The notes under the pieces are model-generated. The model worked only from the letters and a program-made list of their open reading frames with translations. It had not been told where the DNA came from and did not search any database. From contig CAWGMT010000012.1 in the NCBI GenBank assembly GCA_963823675.1, positions 1,054,001 to 1,118,000 of the forward strand: DNA of 64,000 nt, in the 5' to 3' direction. The DNA is from CAWGMT01 sp963823675. GTDB taxonomy: Bacteria > Planctomycetota > Planctomycetia > Isosphaerales > Isosphaeraceae. Below, piece by piece: positions 34,601 through 44,300 of this stretch. A program made the translations under genes and the position numbers. Position 1 is the stretch's first letter. Each line of letters begins with the position of its first letter.

Positions 34601-35893
34601 GCGAGGCACCACCCGGTTCACAAGGCCAAGCCGGGTTGGCTCATCATGGATCACTTGCTTGATCAGCCGGTTCCGCTCCCGCTCATCAAACGCCGGCCTG
34701 AACGCCAACATTTCGTAGAGGGTCAATCCCAGGGAATAGACGTCGCTGCGAGCATCGGTCTTCCCTTCGAAGGCTTCCGGCGGCATGTAGCGCAGGGTAC
34801 CGAGGACATCGCCGGTTTGAGTCAGGTTCTTCTGATCGTCCACCTTGGCCAGACCGAAGTCGGTAACCCACACCGTCCCGTGCGTGTCCAGCAGCAAGTT
34901 CGACGGCTTGATGTCGCGGTGATTGATCCCTTGCTTGTGGGCGTACTCCAGCGCGTCAGCCACCTGTGCACCAATGGAGGCCACGCTCTGCCAGTAGGTC
35001 AGCTTGGGGCGCTTGGACTTGCTCCCGTCACGGCCTTGGCCCGGGAGAACCACCGAGGAGGACGAGAGCATGAACGAATCGGACAACGCTGGCGAACGGC
35101 GGGCGTCCGACCCCTGGTCCTGTGCGCCGGTAACGACGTCCCGCTCCTGGAGTGCATCTTCTGCGTATTGAGAATCTCGCGTCCCTTCGAATTCTCCCGT
35201 CAGGAGCGAGCGGGCCACCTGCGCGGCGGACAGTTCGCCGTGGGGCAGGTTTCCTGACCTGCCTTCCGCTTCCCCGGCAGGTTGGGAAGCCTGCCCCACA
35301 TTCCGCGCCACGCAGAGCTCGCCCCCGGCGAACGCGCCGGCCTTTGCGTTGCCGAGTTGCAGCTTCTTTAGCTCATCGAGCACCTCGTCCAGCCCCAACC
35401 CCTGGATGAACTGCATCACGTAATACGGCATGCCGTCCTGCTCGCCGACGCCGAAGACCGGCACGATATTGGTGTGGTGCAACTTGGCGGCCGATTTGGC
35501 CTCGCGCTCGAATCGGCACTGGGTCTTGGCGTCGAGCAGCCGGCTCTTGGGTACCAGCTTCAAAGCCACGTGCCGGCTCAGCGACACCTGCTCGGCTTCG
35601 TAGACGACGCCCATGCCGCCGCGGCCGATCTCGCGGATGATACGATAGTCGCCCAGGCGCCCTAGGGGCGGCAACAGGCCGGAGGTTGGCGGCTCGGCCA
35701 CCTCTTCGCGATCTTCCTTGACCTGCTCCATCTCGACCATGGCCGGGAAGAATTCGCGGATGTCGTCGGCTAACTCCGGGTGCCGGTCGATGTACGCCTG
35801 TAACGCCGGTCGTTCGCCCCGCCGGTAGCGCTCCGCGAACTCGTCCGCCAGGCGGTTGAGCAGAACAAAGCGTTCGGAGCTGTCGCCGGACAT
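31691..35893 (-). CDS. Giant Ser/Thr protein kinase with WD40 propellers
   Basis: About 1400 residues from ATG 35893. Residues 1-70 (RPALQAYIDRHPELADDIRE) are the usual planctomycete leader. The kinase (about 80-460) has IGRGGMGVVYEAE, Lys112 in VALKLVP, HRDIKPSNLLLD (Asp327) and VTDFGLAK. An insert of about 115 residues (180-297) sits between the N- and C-lobe parts and contains a 20-residue piece encoded by a palindromic repeat. One membrane helix (SLAVIGLLLMTGLAGLGIGL) follows, then about 14 WD40 repeats (FSPDGRHVVTASFDRRARIW and others). The start lies one base after the sigma factor stop, so the two are translationally linked. It probably senses or transmits an envelope signal to that sigma factor (inference). 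Confidence 0.92.
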   Translation of the reverse strand: MSGDSSERFVLLNRLADEFAERYRRGERPALQAYIDRHPELADDIREFFPAMVEMEQVKEDREEVAEPPTSGLLPPLGRLGDYRIIREIGRGGMGVVYEAEQVSLSRHVALKLVPKSRLLDAKTQCRFEREAKSAAKLHHTNIVPVFGVGEQDGMPYYVMQFIQGLGLDEVLDELKKLQLGNAKAGAFAGGELCVARNVGQASQPAGEAEGRSGNLPHGELSAAQVARSLLTGEFEGTRDSQYAEDALQERDVVTGAQDQGSDARRSPALSDSFMLSSSSVVLPGQGRDGSKSKRPKLTYWQSVASIGAQVADALEYAHKQGINHRDIKPSNLLLDTHGTVWVTDFGLAKVDDQKNLTQTGDVLGTLRYMPPEAFEGKTDARSDVYSLGLTLYEMLAFRPAFDERERNRLIKQVIHDEPTRLGLVNRVVPRDLATIVHKAIDRDSARRYATAADLAADLQRFLDDEPIKARRISGFERLARWSRHHPGVATSLAVIGLLLMTGLAGLGIGLVRFREQAQVQTALAADRDGETAKAVEASVQAETARRKLALALTDMHTSQGVAAGQRDEPAQAVLWFANAVRLAREDPERRRLNRIRARTWARDAFTPIHGFRRTGGYGAFEQFAFHPGGRYLLVQKGSQTEGPDFPSGLSIWDLQQEQPLPLPDAAATASSATWSPDGRELVFGCLTGSVTVASFPAGDVDQQIQFDAPVTWLSFSYDGRFLGIAAGLTARVWDFRKRVFATRELRHPSAIDALAFNPKGDRLATACQDGQCRVYALTRDSAEPSFAPLPHVSKRPSIVPGSKVTPPLFVSDGRELLTRNEKDLLWWDANTGKKVRSVPREYMARMSLPAQGAAAGAKGRAVPFLGGAKCVITLSPDGKYIASGEGRAGLGIAQLFDAETGRAIFAFEYRNSVASVAFSPDSRRLLIGSTDNTAELRSVPSGQLIGQPLVHAAGIYHVGFAPDGQSFATAQDGGMIRVWALPRQSRSSFRLALDGRYSFAEVSPDGKYLLPTGMNQMRCTVARTRVYELNTGKPAGPLLQPGGVIMGAAFAPDGRHVAILSGRSKQPSRVHFYDWRTGKSALDPVPLLSEPRSLNYRPDGRRLAIYCAGGELLLFDTASGHVAAEWQAPRQLSEAQHYIHGNGAVRFGPDGRTLFVWGLMTKVSAYDIESGRVRYELVHEAPCHNVRFSPDGRHVVTASFDRRARIWNYATGEPVAEPIQHPDWVFDAQFHPDGQHLLTTSRDGRSRVWDWHSGRLVSPALEHRDEIHPAAFTPDGNWVVTASLDKTARVWDWHTGMPMTPALPLAGKGLSVTVSPDSRRIVIGGLTDALDIIDLDDLYAPDDLDPDDLCLRAELLSGQRVHDAGGVTTLTADEWLDRWQVFRRRHPGYGAPVPMGDKG
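35240..35299. repeat. 60-bp palindromic (REP-like) element inside the kinase gene
   Basis: Arms 35240-35263 (GTGGGGCAGGTTTCCTGACC...) and 35276-35299 match in inverted orientation at 21 of 24 positions around a 12-base loop. Its length is a multiple of three, and it is read in frame as VGQASQPAGEAEGRSGNLPH within the kinase. Confidence 0.85.
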
Positions 35894-35894
35894 G

Positions 35895-36533
35895 TCAGAT
35901 TCCTTCCTGCCCGCCGGGCATCGACGCGAGGATCGCCTTGAGGCGTTTGAGAGCACGGAAGTAACGTTTGGCGGCGGCCGATTCCTCGATGCCCAGGACC
36001 CGAGCCGTCTCGGCCGCGGTCAGCTCCTCGAAGTGTCGTAGCGACAGGACCTCCCGGTCGATCGGCTCGAGGGCATTGAGCGCCTCCTGCAAGCGGAGGA
36101 TTCGTTCAGCGCGCACCACCGCCTGGGTCGGAGAGGTGTGCCGGCCGAGCAACTGGGCGGCCAGTGCCACCGAGCTGGCCGCCGGCAAGGCGCCGCGAAA
36201 CAGCGACACCTCCCGGCCGGCGTCGCGCATCTGGGTGCCGAGATGGTGCCGGTGCAACTTCATCAGCCGCTCGCCGACCACGAGCCGCAACCACAAAAAC
36301 AACGGCAGCTTCGGATCGCAGAGATACTCGTCCAGGCGCTCGGCCACCTCGACATACGCCTCCTGGACCACGTCCGAGGCGTCGAAGCGCGCCTGCAAGC
36401 GGGTGTCGAGACGCATCTCGACCATGCGCCGCAGACGGTCGCGGTACTGGCCCACGAGCGAGTTCAGCGCCTCCCGGTCCCCCGCACGTGTACACTCGAT
36501 CAGATCTGCCGAATCGGTCAGGTTATTCTCCAT
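35895..36533 (-). CDS. ECF-type RNA polymerase sigma factor
   Basis: About 212 residues from ATG 36533; the longer frame adds an unrelated 64 residues. Region 2: LVGQYRDRLRRMVEMRLD then ARFDASDVVQEAYVEVAERL. Region 4: LEPIDREVLSLRHFEELTAA with ETARVLGIEESAAAKRYFRA as its helix-turn-helix. Such sigma factors redirect RNA polymerase to a signal-specific promoter set. The planctomycete ones are typically paired with a Ser/Thr kinase rather than a classical anti-sigma. Here the kinase ATG follows the stop after one base. Confidence 0.92.
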   Translation of the reverse strand: MENNLTDSADLIECTRAGDREALNSLVGQYRDRLRRMVEMRLDTRLQARFDASDVVQEAYVEVAERLDEYLCDPKLPLFLWLRLVVGERLMKLHRHHLGTQMRDAGREVSLFRGALPAASSVALAAQLLGRHTSPTQAVVRAERILRLQEALNALEPIDREVLSLRHFEELTAAETARVLGIEESAAAKRYFRALKRLKAILASMPGGQEGI

Positions 36534-36856
36534 CGGTGCCCCCCATACGATAATACCTCCGCAGCCCAACGCGTTCTGGACAGCCGAGCCGCGCTTTTTT
36601 GGCTTCCTGACCGACACTGAACGGGAACGGCTCAAGCGGTTTCCCAGCGAGATGCCAGAGGAACGGCGGTATCCCCTCATGGTTGCCTTCCTCCACCAGT
36701 CGCTGGTCGATATCGCTGGCGACACGATCGACCAGTTCGATGGCTGCCTGGCCGAGGCTCAGGCACGGGCCGGTCATGACCTCGAAGACGCAAAGGGCGC
36801 TAAGATGGTCGACTAACCAGCTCATAACCCATTGACCATCCGCTTCTTTGCGTTGA
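36534..36856. other. Intergenic stretch with repeat-like sequence
   Basis: Between the sigma factor start and the end of the membrane-linked kinase. The + strand contains GACGCAAAGGGCGCTAAG and, further on, CTTTGCGTTGATCAG, which look like remnants of a dispersed GCTAAG/CGCAAAG repeat. No gene supported. Confidence 0.35.
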
Positions 36857-38724
36857 TCAGCTCGGGTCGCCGTAGTCGTCTTGCCACCACTGGGTAGCAC
36901 GAGCCTGGTCCCAATTCGCCGCGCAGGCGCACGCGCCCAAGGCTTGCTCCAGGCCCTCGGCGTCCGGGAAACGCTGGTCAGGGGGCTTGGCCAGACATCG
37001 TAGTACGACACGCTCCAGGTCCTCGGGGATGCCAGGGCGGACCCGCGACGGAGGCTCGACCGGGTCGCGGGCGTGGGCGATCAGCACGGCGGCCCTCCCG
37101 TTGGCCTGAAACGGCGGCCGGCCGGTAAGCAGGTAGTAGGCCACCGCCCCCATCGAGTAGATGTCGCTTCGCTCATCGACCTTATGGCCGCCTTTGGCCT
37201 GCTCAGGCGACATGTAATGCGGTGTGCCCACGATCTGCATTTCCCCGGTCAAGGTCGCCTCGCCGAGGATCGCCGCGGGCAGGACCAGCCCGAAGTCGAG
37301 CAGCTTGGCCACATCCCCGAGCCCACCCGGGCGCGCGGCGAAGATGTTCGACGGCTTTATGTCGCGGTGGATCAGGCCGGCCGCGTGCGCCTCGCGCAAC
37401 GCCCCGCAGACCTGCCGCAGCAGGTAGACCACTCGGCCGGGCAGTAGCGGGCCGTGGCGGTTCACCAGCTCGTCCAGGCTCAGGCCGCTCAAGTACTCCA
37501 TGACGTAGTAGTACGTCCCGTCCTCGGTCCGGCCGTAGTCGTAGACCTCGACGGTGTTCGGGTGCGAGAGCCGGGCGGTGAGGCGAACCTCGCGCTCGAA
37601 CCGCTGCATCGCCTTCGGGTCGGTCACAACTCCCGGCCGGATCAACTTCACGGCGCAGGGGCGCTTCAGAAGCTGGTGCTCGGCCAGGTAGACCTCCGCC
37701 ATTCCGCCGGCGCCGATCCGCCGTTTAAGGCGATACTGGCCCAACTGCCGGGCCTCGGCGACCTGCCGGCGCAGGCGGAAGATCGTGCTTGCCCCGTAAG
37801 CCGAGCCGAGGGCCAGGATCGCGAGGATCAGCGCGTCGAAGGCGAACAGGAAGGCCCGCGGGGTTTGGCTATCGAGCCAGCCCTCCCAGAGCCACGCCAT
37901 CGCCGCCGGGTGCTCTAGCGCCAGTACCGAGAGGGTCGCGAACGGCAACAGCGCCAGCGGCCCGGCCACCAGCGCGGCGCGGCGCCAGGTCTTGGGGACG
38001 TAGAGCCCGTAGGTAAGGATCAGGACGGCGGTCAGCAGCACGACATTCTTAAAAGTCATCGGAGCCGTCATCATGTCACCACGCTGCGAGAACCTCAGCA
38101 TCAGCCGGTATTCGACGAAGGTGACGCGGCCGGCGAGCAGGCCGACCGCCCCCAGCTCCAGCTCCTGGAGCGCGGTAAGCGAGATCGGGCACCGGCTCCA
38201 GAGCAGGGCGATGAGGCCAACCAGGGCCAGGGTGATCGTCCCGTCCACACAAGCGATCGTCGCGTCCTCTCTCCCGACGACGCCGCGACTCCAGAGCGTC
38301 GAGGCCGCCAGGATGAGGATGTAGACGATCGGCAGCTCGCGCAGTCGTGCCCGCACGGCGTCGGAGAGCTCGGAGATCGTCTGCTGCTCCTTCTGCGACG
38401 CGATCGCCCGGCTGGGAGCCAAGCCGGCGCCCTCGTTGGCCGGCGCGTCCCCGGACCCAGCGGCCGGGTCCGGGGGCTGCGAGGGTGCTTCGACACGGGG
38501 GGGCCCGCTCGCCGTCCGATCCGACGGTTGACCGGCCGCCTGGGGGGGCGCAGGAATGCGCTCGGGTGCGCCCGTTCGCGCTGGGCCAGGAGCCGGCCAA
38601 CCTCGGTCCGCATCTCATCGTCCCCTCCGCAGGCGGCGCGCAGCCAGGCCTCCCGCCCGGCGGGATCGATCCGGACCGCCGCCTCGAACAGCTCGTCGAT
38701 CTGTCGCCAGCGCTCCGGCGTCAT
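36857..38724 (-). CDS. Membrane-linked Ser/Thr protein kinase, frameshifted at a C7 tract
   Basis: From ATG 38724 (MTPERWRQIDELFEAAVRID, the standard leader) the frame runs to a run of seven C at about 38552-38558 on the minus strand. Adding one C restores a continuous linker (QAAGQPSDRTASGPP) into the long frame beginning near 38422. Then come about six membrane helices (VYILILAASTLW, LTAVLILTYGLYVP, LFAFDALILAILALGSAYG), followed by a C-terminal kinase: RIGAGGMAEVYLAE, VKLIRPG, HRDIKPSNIF, DFGLVLPA, GTPHYMSPEQAKGG. The kinase being C-terminal to the membrane part is the reverse of the other kinases here. About 622 residues when joined. Confidence 0.8.
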
Positions 38725-38949
38725 CCGTCCCACCCCCCGATCTGACCGGCGAGGACCGCAATTCCTTGCGGCGTCTCGGCCACTATCCCCTCCGAAAAAA
38801 AACGGCCAGGAAATTCGCCGGCATTTTGCACGGAACTTCTTGAGAAGGCAAGGACCGCGGGGCTCGAGGCGACACGCCCGCAGCCAGTCGAGTCGCCGGC
38901 CCGTGGAAGTGATGACGATTCACGATCTGGTGTTCCGGGCCTGGGTTGT

Positions 38950-39252
38950 GGACGAAATTAATGACCAGGCAACTGCCCATGCTGACTGCTCGGCGCAGGC
39001 CCACGCGCGGCTCTGTCAGAGGCAACCGAGCGGTCGCGTCCGGCCAGGCCCGCCAGCGCGGCATGACAGCAGGCGGTCTCGAACCCATTCCATGCCCGAA
39101 CGGGAAGTCACCGCGTCGTAAAACGCCAGCGCCCGGAGGGCGCCGGCTGGGTCGCCCGTCTCGCGGCGGGCCAGGCCGCGCCGTCGGAGCCTTTGGGCCA
39201 GGTGACTGCGGTACATCGTGATCTTGGGGGCCTCCTGAACCGGAAGGGACAT
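38950..39252 (-). pseudogene. Degraded C-terminal TPR fragment of a kinase-type gene
   Basis: One frame gives YRSHLAQRLRRRGLARRETG and ALRALAFYDAVTSRSG. One base over, FETACCHAALAGLAGRDRSV continues. The FETACCHAALAGLAGR block is, from memory, typical of TPR tails on planctomycete Ser/Thr kinases. Both ends are lost, so it is a relic. Confidence 0.5.
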
Positions 39253-39855
39253 GCATAGCCACCGCGACAGTTGCCCTGAAATCGAGTCCGACGCAGATCC
39301 CTAACCCGTTTGTGCCGAACGGCTGCTGATCCGAGAGCAATGTCTGGCTCGGCAGATCCACCGACCGATCGCCAGGCAGAATCTTCGACCTTGGCTCCAA
39401 AAGCGCTTCGGGACTTCTATGCGGTTCCAGCACCTCTCGCTAATTCAAAAGAGTGGGACCGATCTGGCGGTGCAGCGCATGCCGTTCGCAGTTCGCGGCA
39501 ACTCGGGCAACTTCACGCGGCGTGCTGCCTTCCCTTGGCTGCACCACCCCGCTTGTCAAGTCGCGAGCGAGCCCCGGAATCTGCCGTAACTTGAATCGGA
39601 CCTTGTGCTACCACGATGCTCATGGATTCAGCGCAATTGGCTTCGTTCGGCGCATTTCGCCGATTTCACCCGTGTCGCTCAACTCATCGAGGTGCTTCTC
39701 CACGCCGTCAGGACGGTTGAAATATACATCCACTCGTGCGTCGCTCGCTGGCATGCCCGATACATACTGGGCACATACTTGGCATAGTGGGCAGGCTTTT
39801 GCGCGTGCCAAGTATGCCGAGTATGTACCGAGTATGCGGTTGGACAATCCCTGGG
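39253..39855. other. About 600-base stretch with no supported gene
   Basis: Holds an inverted arrangement of CATACTTGGCA (near 39773) and TGCCAAGTATG (near 39807), with further GAGTATG copies up to 39840, just before the 145-bp repeat. A minus frame encodes VDVYFNRPDGVEKHLDELSD, which I cannot place. No intact gene. Confidence 0.35.
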
Positions 39856-40000
39856 GTGACCCGGCCGAAGCCTCACAACCTCGTTCAAAGTTGGCTTGCG
39901 CACGTCTTACCGGTCTTGGCGATTGGACGCGTCGTATGGGCTGCGCAGGCAACCCCGGCGCTCATCGGTTTGGGCGCCCCTAGATGCCATAGATGCCACA
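39856..40000. repeat. 145-bp dispersed direct repeat, copy 2
   Basis: Near-identical to 26866-27010, with a few substitutions and the TAGATGCCA tail shortened. It lies directly upstream of the decayed toxin-antitoxin pair and may mark an insertion edge. Confidence 0.85.
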
Positions 40001-40104
40001 GAGTTCACTCATTCCCAAATCCACAGGAATTGTTGCGGCCCGCGAGCTGGCTAGCCCTCCTTTCGAGGACGATTACATTTGTGTCGCGGGTGATCGCCAT
40101 CGAA

Positions 40105-40249
40105 CGACAAGGCCACCAAGAGCACTCGCACCGCCGAGGCTCACGTCCCCAACGCCGAGAATGCCAAGGTTCTCCGGGCGGCCCGCGAGGGCAAGAACCT
40201 GCTCTATTACGAGAGCCTGGAAGAAATGTTCAAGGACCTGGGCATCTGA
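40105..40249 (+). pseudogene. C-terminal relic of a RelB/DinJ-like antitoxin
   Basis: A frame with no start codon reads NAENAKVLRAAREGKNLLYY then ESLEEMFKDLGI and stops at 40247-40249. The ending FDSxEELFKELGI-like pattern is typical of DinJ/RelB antitoxins that pair with YafQ/RelE toxins. The N-terminal DNA-binding part is missing. Confidence 0.45.
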
Positions 40250-40250
40250 T

Positions 40251-40481
40251 GTGGCCAAGCGCAAAGCGTCCGAACCGCCGCCTCTGCCTCCGCCGCTCGA
40301 AGCAATCCCGACCACCAAGTTCAAGCGAGACGTCGAGCGCCGAAGGTTGAAAACTGGTCCTCGCCCGTACCGGCACGCACTCCGATTTGTTCCGAGAGTA
40401 GGCGCAAGCGGTTGTGGCGGCTTCGCAGGCGGCGGCGTCTGCTGCACCCAAGGAAAATCGATTCGAGCTCGCGCCGATTAG
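40251..40481 (+). pseudogene. N-terminal relic of a YafQ/RelE-like toxin
   Basis: A GTG at 40251, one base after the antitoxin stop, opens VAKRKASEPPPLPPPLEAI then PTTKFKRDVERRR. The TTKFKRDVxR strand-helix is the YafQ-type toxin start. After about residue 35 the sequence becomes unrelated, and the catalytic His/Arg region is absent, so it cannot be active. Confidence 0.4.
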
Positions 40482-41151
40482 GTCGCCCTCAATCGGCGAC
40501 GAAGATGACTACGTGGATAAACAGTCAATTCCCACGGCCGGACTTTCACCGGTAAGTCCAACGGCATTATGGGCTGAAGGACACCGCGAAGCGCCCCGGC
40601 CAATAAGCGGCGCCCGAGCAGTCCGCTGATCAAGATGATGTGATGGTCGACGATCACCCGCAGAGGATGCGTCGTCTCCGCTTTTGATCAGCGGCGTGCA
40701 TCGACTCAGCAGGAGATCTTATGCTGTCGAAGGCCATGAAAAGAGCTTAGAAACGTCCCGACCGGGGCGACCTGGTGCCCGCGGAACGGACCCTGCTGGA
40801 ACGGCTCGTACCGAGGCGTTCGACCCTGCGCAGTGACCGGCGGCCTGGAAACAGAGCGGCCTCGGCAAGTCGTTCCCCGTTCCTCATAGAGTGTCACGGA
40901 ACGGATCGCTCACTCAATTCACTGAGACGTGCAGCCCACGACATCGGCGTGGAGGTGAGCGGTTCAGCCGTCTCCGTTCGTCGGGGAGAGTCTCCGAGTA
41001 CGGGGCAGCGAATCGCTGCACCCATTTCAGTTGCCCCCATCTCCTAGGTGCTGTCGGGATGTGCATGAACTGCCAAGTGAGGGCACGCCTGCTGCTTCGC
41101 AGAAACTGCCTCGGTGTCGTCGGACCGACGAGCGCAAAATGACGGTATAGA
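40482..41151. other. About 670-base stretch with no supported gene
   Basis: No conserved domain, RNA or clear mobile element on either strand. Confidence 0.4.
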
Positions 41152-41285
41152 CTCGTGAGCCTGCGATATTTCGGCGGCAGAACCCTAAGCGAAGCGGCCG
41201 GAGAGCTGGGCATCGCCCCCGAACCGCGGATGCCAGGTGCGCCTACCGGCGGACCTGGCTGGCGGCCGACCTGTCACGCGGTTAG
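41152..41285 (+). pseudogene. Relic of an ECF sigma factor region 4
   Basis: VSLRYFGGRTLSEAAGELGI in one frame is followed, one base over, by RCAYRRTWLAADLSRG and a stop at 41283-41285. Together these form the region-4 helix-turn-helix and C-terminus of a planctomycete sigma factor (pattern LRYF.G.T..EAA..LGI...). The rest is missing. It sits 79 bases upstream of a kinase-TPR gene, the place where an intact sigma partner is expected. Confidence 0.55.
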
Positions 41286-41363
41286 AAAGGTTTTCGGAAT
41301 CAACTGCGCGTTTCGGCGGCCGATACCGCATTGGTGGGACGAACCACCTCACTGGAGCCTCCC

Positions 41364-44300
41364 ATGAACGAACACGACCTCCTTACCGAAGCCCTGAACC
41401 GGACCGATCCCACCGAGCGGGCCACGTTTCTTGACCAGGCGTGCGCCGGAAATTCGGAGCTGCGGCGCCGACTGGAGGAGCTGCTCGCCGCTTACGCCCA
41501 TAGCGGCAGCCCGCTCGACCGGCCCCCCGTCGCGCCGGCTGCGTCGACGGCCACCGCCGACCTGCCGAGCCCGATCGCGACCGGGGAGCACCGGCCCGAT
41601 GGGGCCACGGGGAAGCTCGCCCGCCCCGATGCCGATTCCACTACGGCGGCGGTTTCGGCGGTCCCCTCGCACCGGACGGCCAGGCTCCCGACGGGCGAAG
41701 GGATCGGGACCGTCATCGCCGGCCGGTACACGCTCGTCGACGTCATCGGCGAGGGGGGCATGGGCTCGGTGTATCTGGCGGAACAGACGGAACCGGTCAA
41801 GCGTCAGGTGGCGCTCAAGCTGATCAAGACGGGGATGGATTCGCGGGGCGTGCTCGCCCGTTTCGACGCCGAGCGGCAGGCCCTCGCCCTGATGGACCAC
41901 CCCAACATCGCCCGCATCTACGACGGCGGCCTCACCCCGGCCGCACAGCCGTTCTTCGTCATGGAGCTGGTGAGTGGGGTGCCGCTCACCCAGTACTGCG
42001 ACGCGCAGCGGCTCACGGTGAAGGCCCGGTTGGAGCTGTTCGTCGCGGTCTGCCAGGCGGTGCAGCACGCCCACCAGAAGGGGATCATCCATCGCGACCT
42101 GAAGCCGGGCAATGTGCTGGTCACGGAGGTGGACGGCCGGCCGACGCCGAAGGTCATCGACTTCGGCGTGGCCAAGGCGACCGAGGTCAAGCTGACGGAC
42201 ATGAGCCTGGCCGACGTGGGGGCGATCGTGGGCACTCCGGCGTACATGTCGCCCGAGCAGGCCGACCCGACTTCGATGGACATCGACACTCGAACCGACG
42301 TTTATGCTCTCGGGGTGATGCTCTATGAACTCCTCACCGGCTCGCCGCCGCTGGAAGCCAAGGATTTTCAGCGGGGGGCCATCCTGGAGATGCTGCGCAT
42401 GGTGCGGGAAGTCGACCCGCCGCGGCCGAGCACGAAGCTGAGCACGGCCGACGCCCTGCCGAACATCGCCGCCAACCGGAGCATCGAGCCGGCCCGGCTG
42501 GCGAAACTGTTGCAAGGCGAGCTCGACTGGTTGGTGATGAAGGCGCTGGAGAAGGACCGCAACCGGCGCTACGACACGGCCAACGCCTTTGCTCGTGACA
42601 TCCAGCGGTATCTTGCCGACGAGGTGGTTGAAGCGCGCCCGCCGAGCCGCGGCTACCGGCTAAGGAAGTTTGTGAAGCGGAACAAGGCGCAGGTGGTCGC
42701 GGCGAGCCTTGTTTTGATCACGCTGCTGGCCGGTATAGCAGGGACGACCTTCGGCATGATTCGCGCCGAGAAGCGGCGCCAGGAGGCCGAGCGGAACCTG
42801 GCGTTCGCCAAGAAGGGGAATGAGATCCTCGGGTCCGTCTTCGCCGGGCTGGACCCGAAGAAGAACTACACCGACCTGAGCGAACTTAAGGAGGTGCTCA
42901 CGGATAACCTCGAGAAGGCCGTGAAGGAACTGGACGGGGCGGCCATCGGCGACCCGCTGGAAGTCGCGGCGATGCAGGACACGCTCGGCATGTCGCTCGT
43001 GGGGCTCGGTAGGTTCGGCCCCGCGATCGAGGTGTTGCAGAAGGCGTGGGATACGATGAACGCCAAGCTCGGCCCCGACCACCCCGACACGCTCAACGCG
43101 CTCAACGATCTCGGCTTGGCGTACTGGTATGCCGGGAAGACCACCCAGGCGATCGCCTTGCTCGAGCGCGCTCGCGACGGCCGGATCGCCAAGCTCGGCC
43201 CCGACCACCTCGACACCTTCGAGACGCTCAACTACCTCGCCGCAGCGTACAAGGATGCCGGCAGAACCCAAGACGCGATCGCCCTGTTCGAGCAGGTCCG
43301 CGACGCCGAGATTGCCAAGCTCGGCCCCAACCATCCCGCCACGCTGAGCACGCTCAACAACCTAGCCACGGCGTACACGGGCGCGGACAAGCTCCCCGAG
43401 GTGATCGCCCTGTTAGAGCGCGTCCGCGACGGCACGATCGCCGGGCTCGGCCCCGACCACCCCAAGACTCTCGCGACTCTTTCCAACCTCGCCCAGGCGT
43501 ACGAGGGCGTCGGCAGGCGCTCCGATGCGATCGCCATTTACGCGCGCGTCCGCGACGCCATGATCACGAAGCTCGGCCCCGATCATCCCTCCACGCTCGT
43601 AACGCTCAACAATCTCGCCTTGGCGTACCTGGGCGCTGAGAGACTTCCGGAGGCAATCCCCCTTCTCGAGCGCGTCCGCGCGTCGCGGGTCGCCAAGCTC
43701 GGCCCCGACAACCCCGACACACTCCTTTCTGTCCACAACCTCGCGGCGGCGTACCGGGCCGCCGGAAGGCTGCCCGAGGCGATCGCCCTGTTCGAGAACG
43801 TTCGCGACCGCCAGATCGCCACGATTGGCCCCGATCATCCCGCGACGCTGCTGACGCTCCACAACCTCGCCACGACATACGAACTCGTCGGCAGGGCGCC
43901 CGAGGCGATCTCCATCCTGGAACGCGTCCGCGACGCCAACGTCGCCAGACAAGGCGCCGACCATCTCGATACCCTGCGCATGGACCGAGACCTCGCCAAC
44001 GCGTACCTGGCCGCACGCAAGTTCCCGGAGGCGATCGCACTGTACGAGCGCGTTCGCGACGGCCAGATCGCCAAGCTGGGCCCGGACCATCCTGAGATCC
44101 GAACAACGCTCGACAATCTCACCGTGGCGTACCAGAACGCGGGCAGGTACACCGACGCGATCGCACTGCTCGAGCGCCGCCGCGACGCCCAGATCGCCAG
44201 GGTCGGCCCCGACGACCTCTCAACCCTGTCCACGCTCCACACCCTCGCCGTGATGTACTGGAAGTCCCAGCAACTCGGCAAATCCGTGCCTTTGTTTGAA

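Noticed and set aside
35894..35956. Longer N-terminus for the giant kinase overlapping the sigma gene
   Set aside because: The ATG at 35893 directly follows the sigma stop and begins the conserved leader. The extension is sigma-gene complement in another frame.
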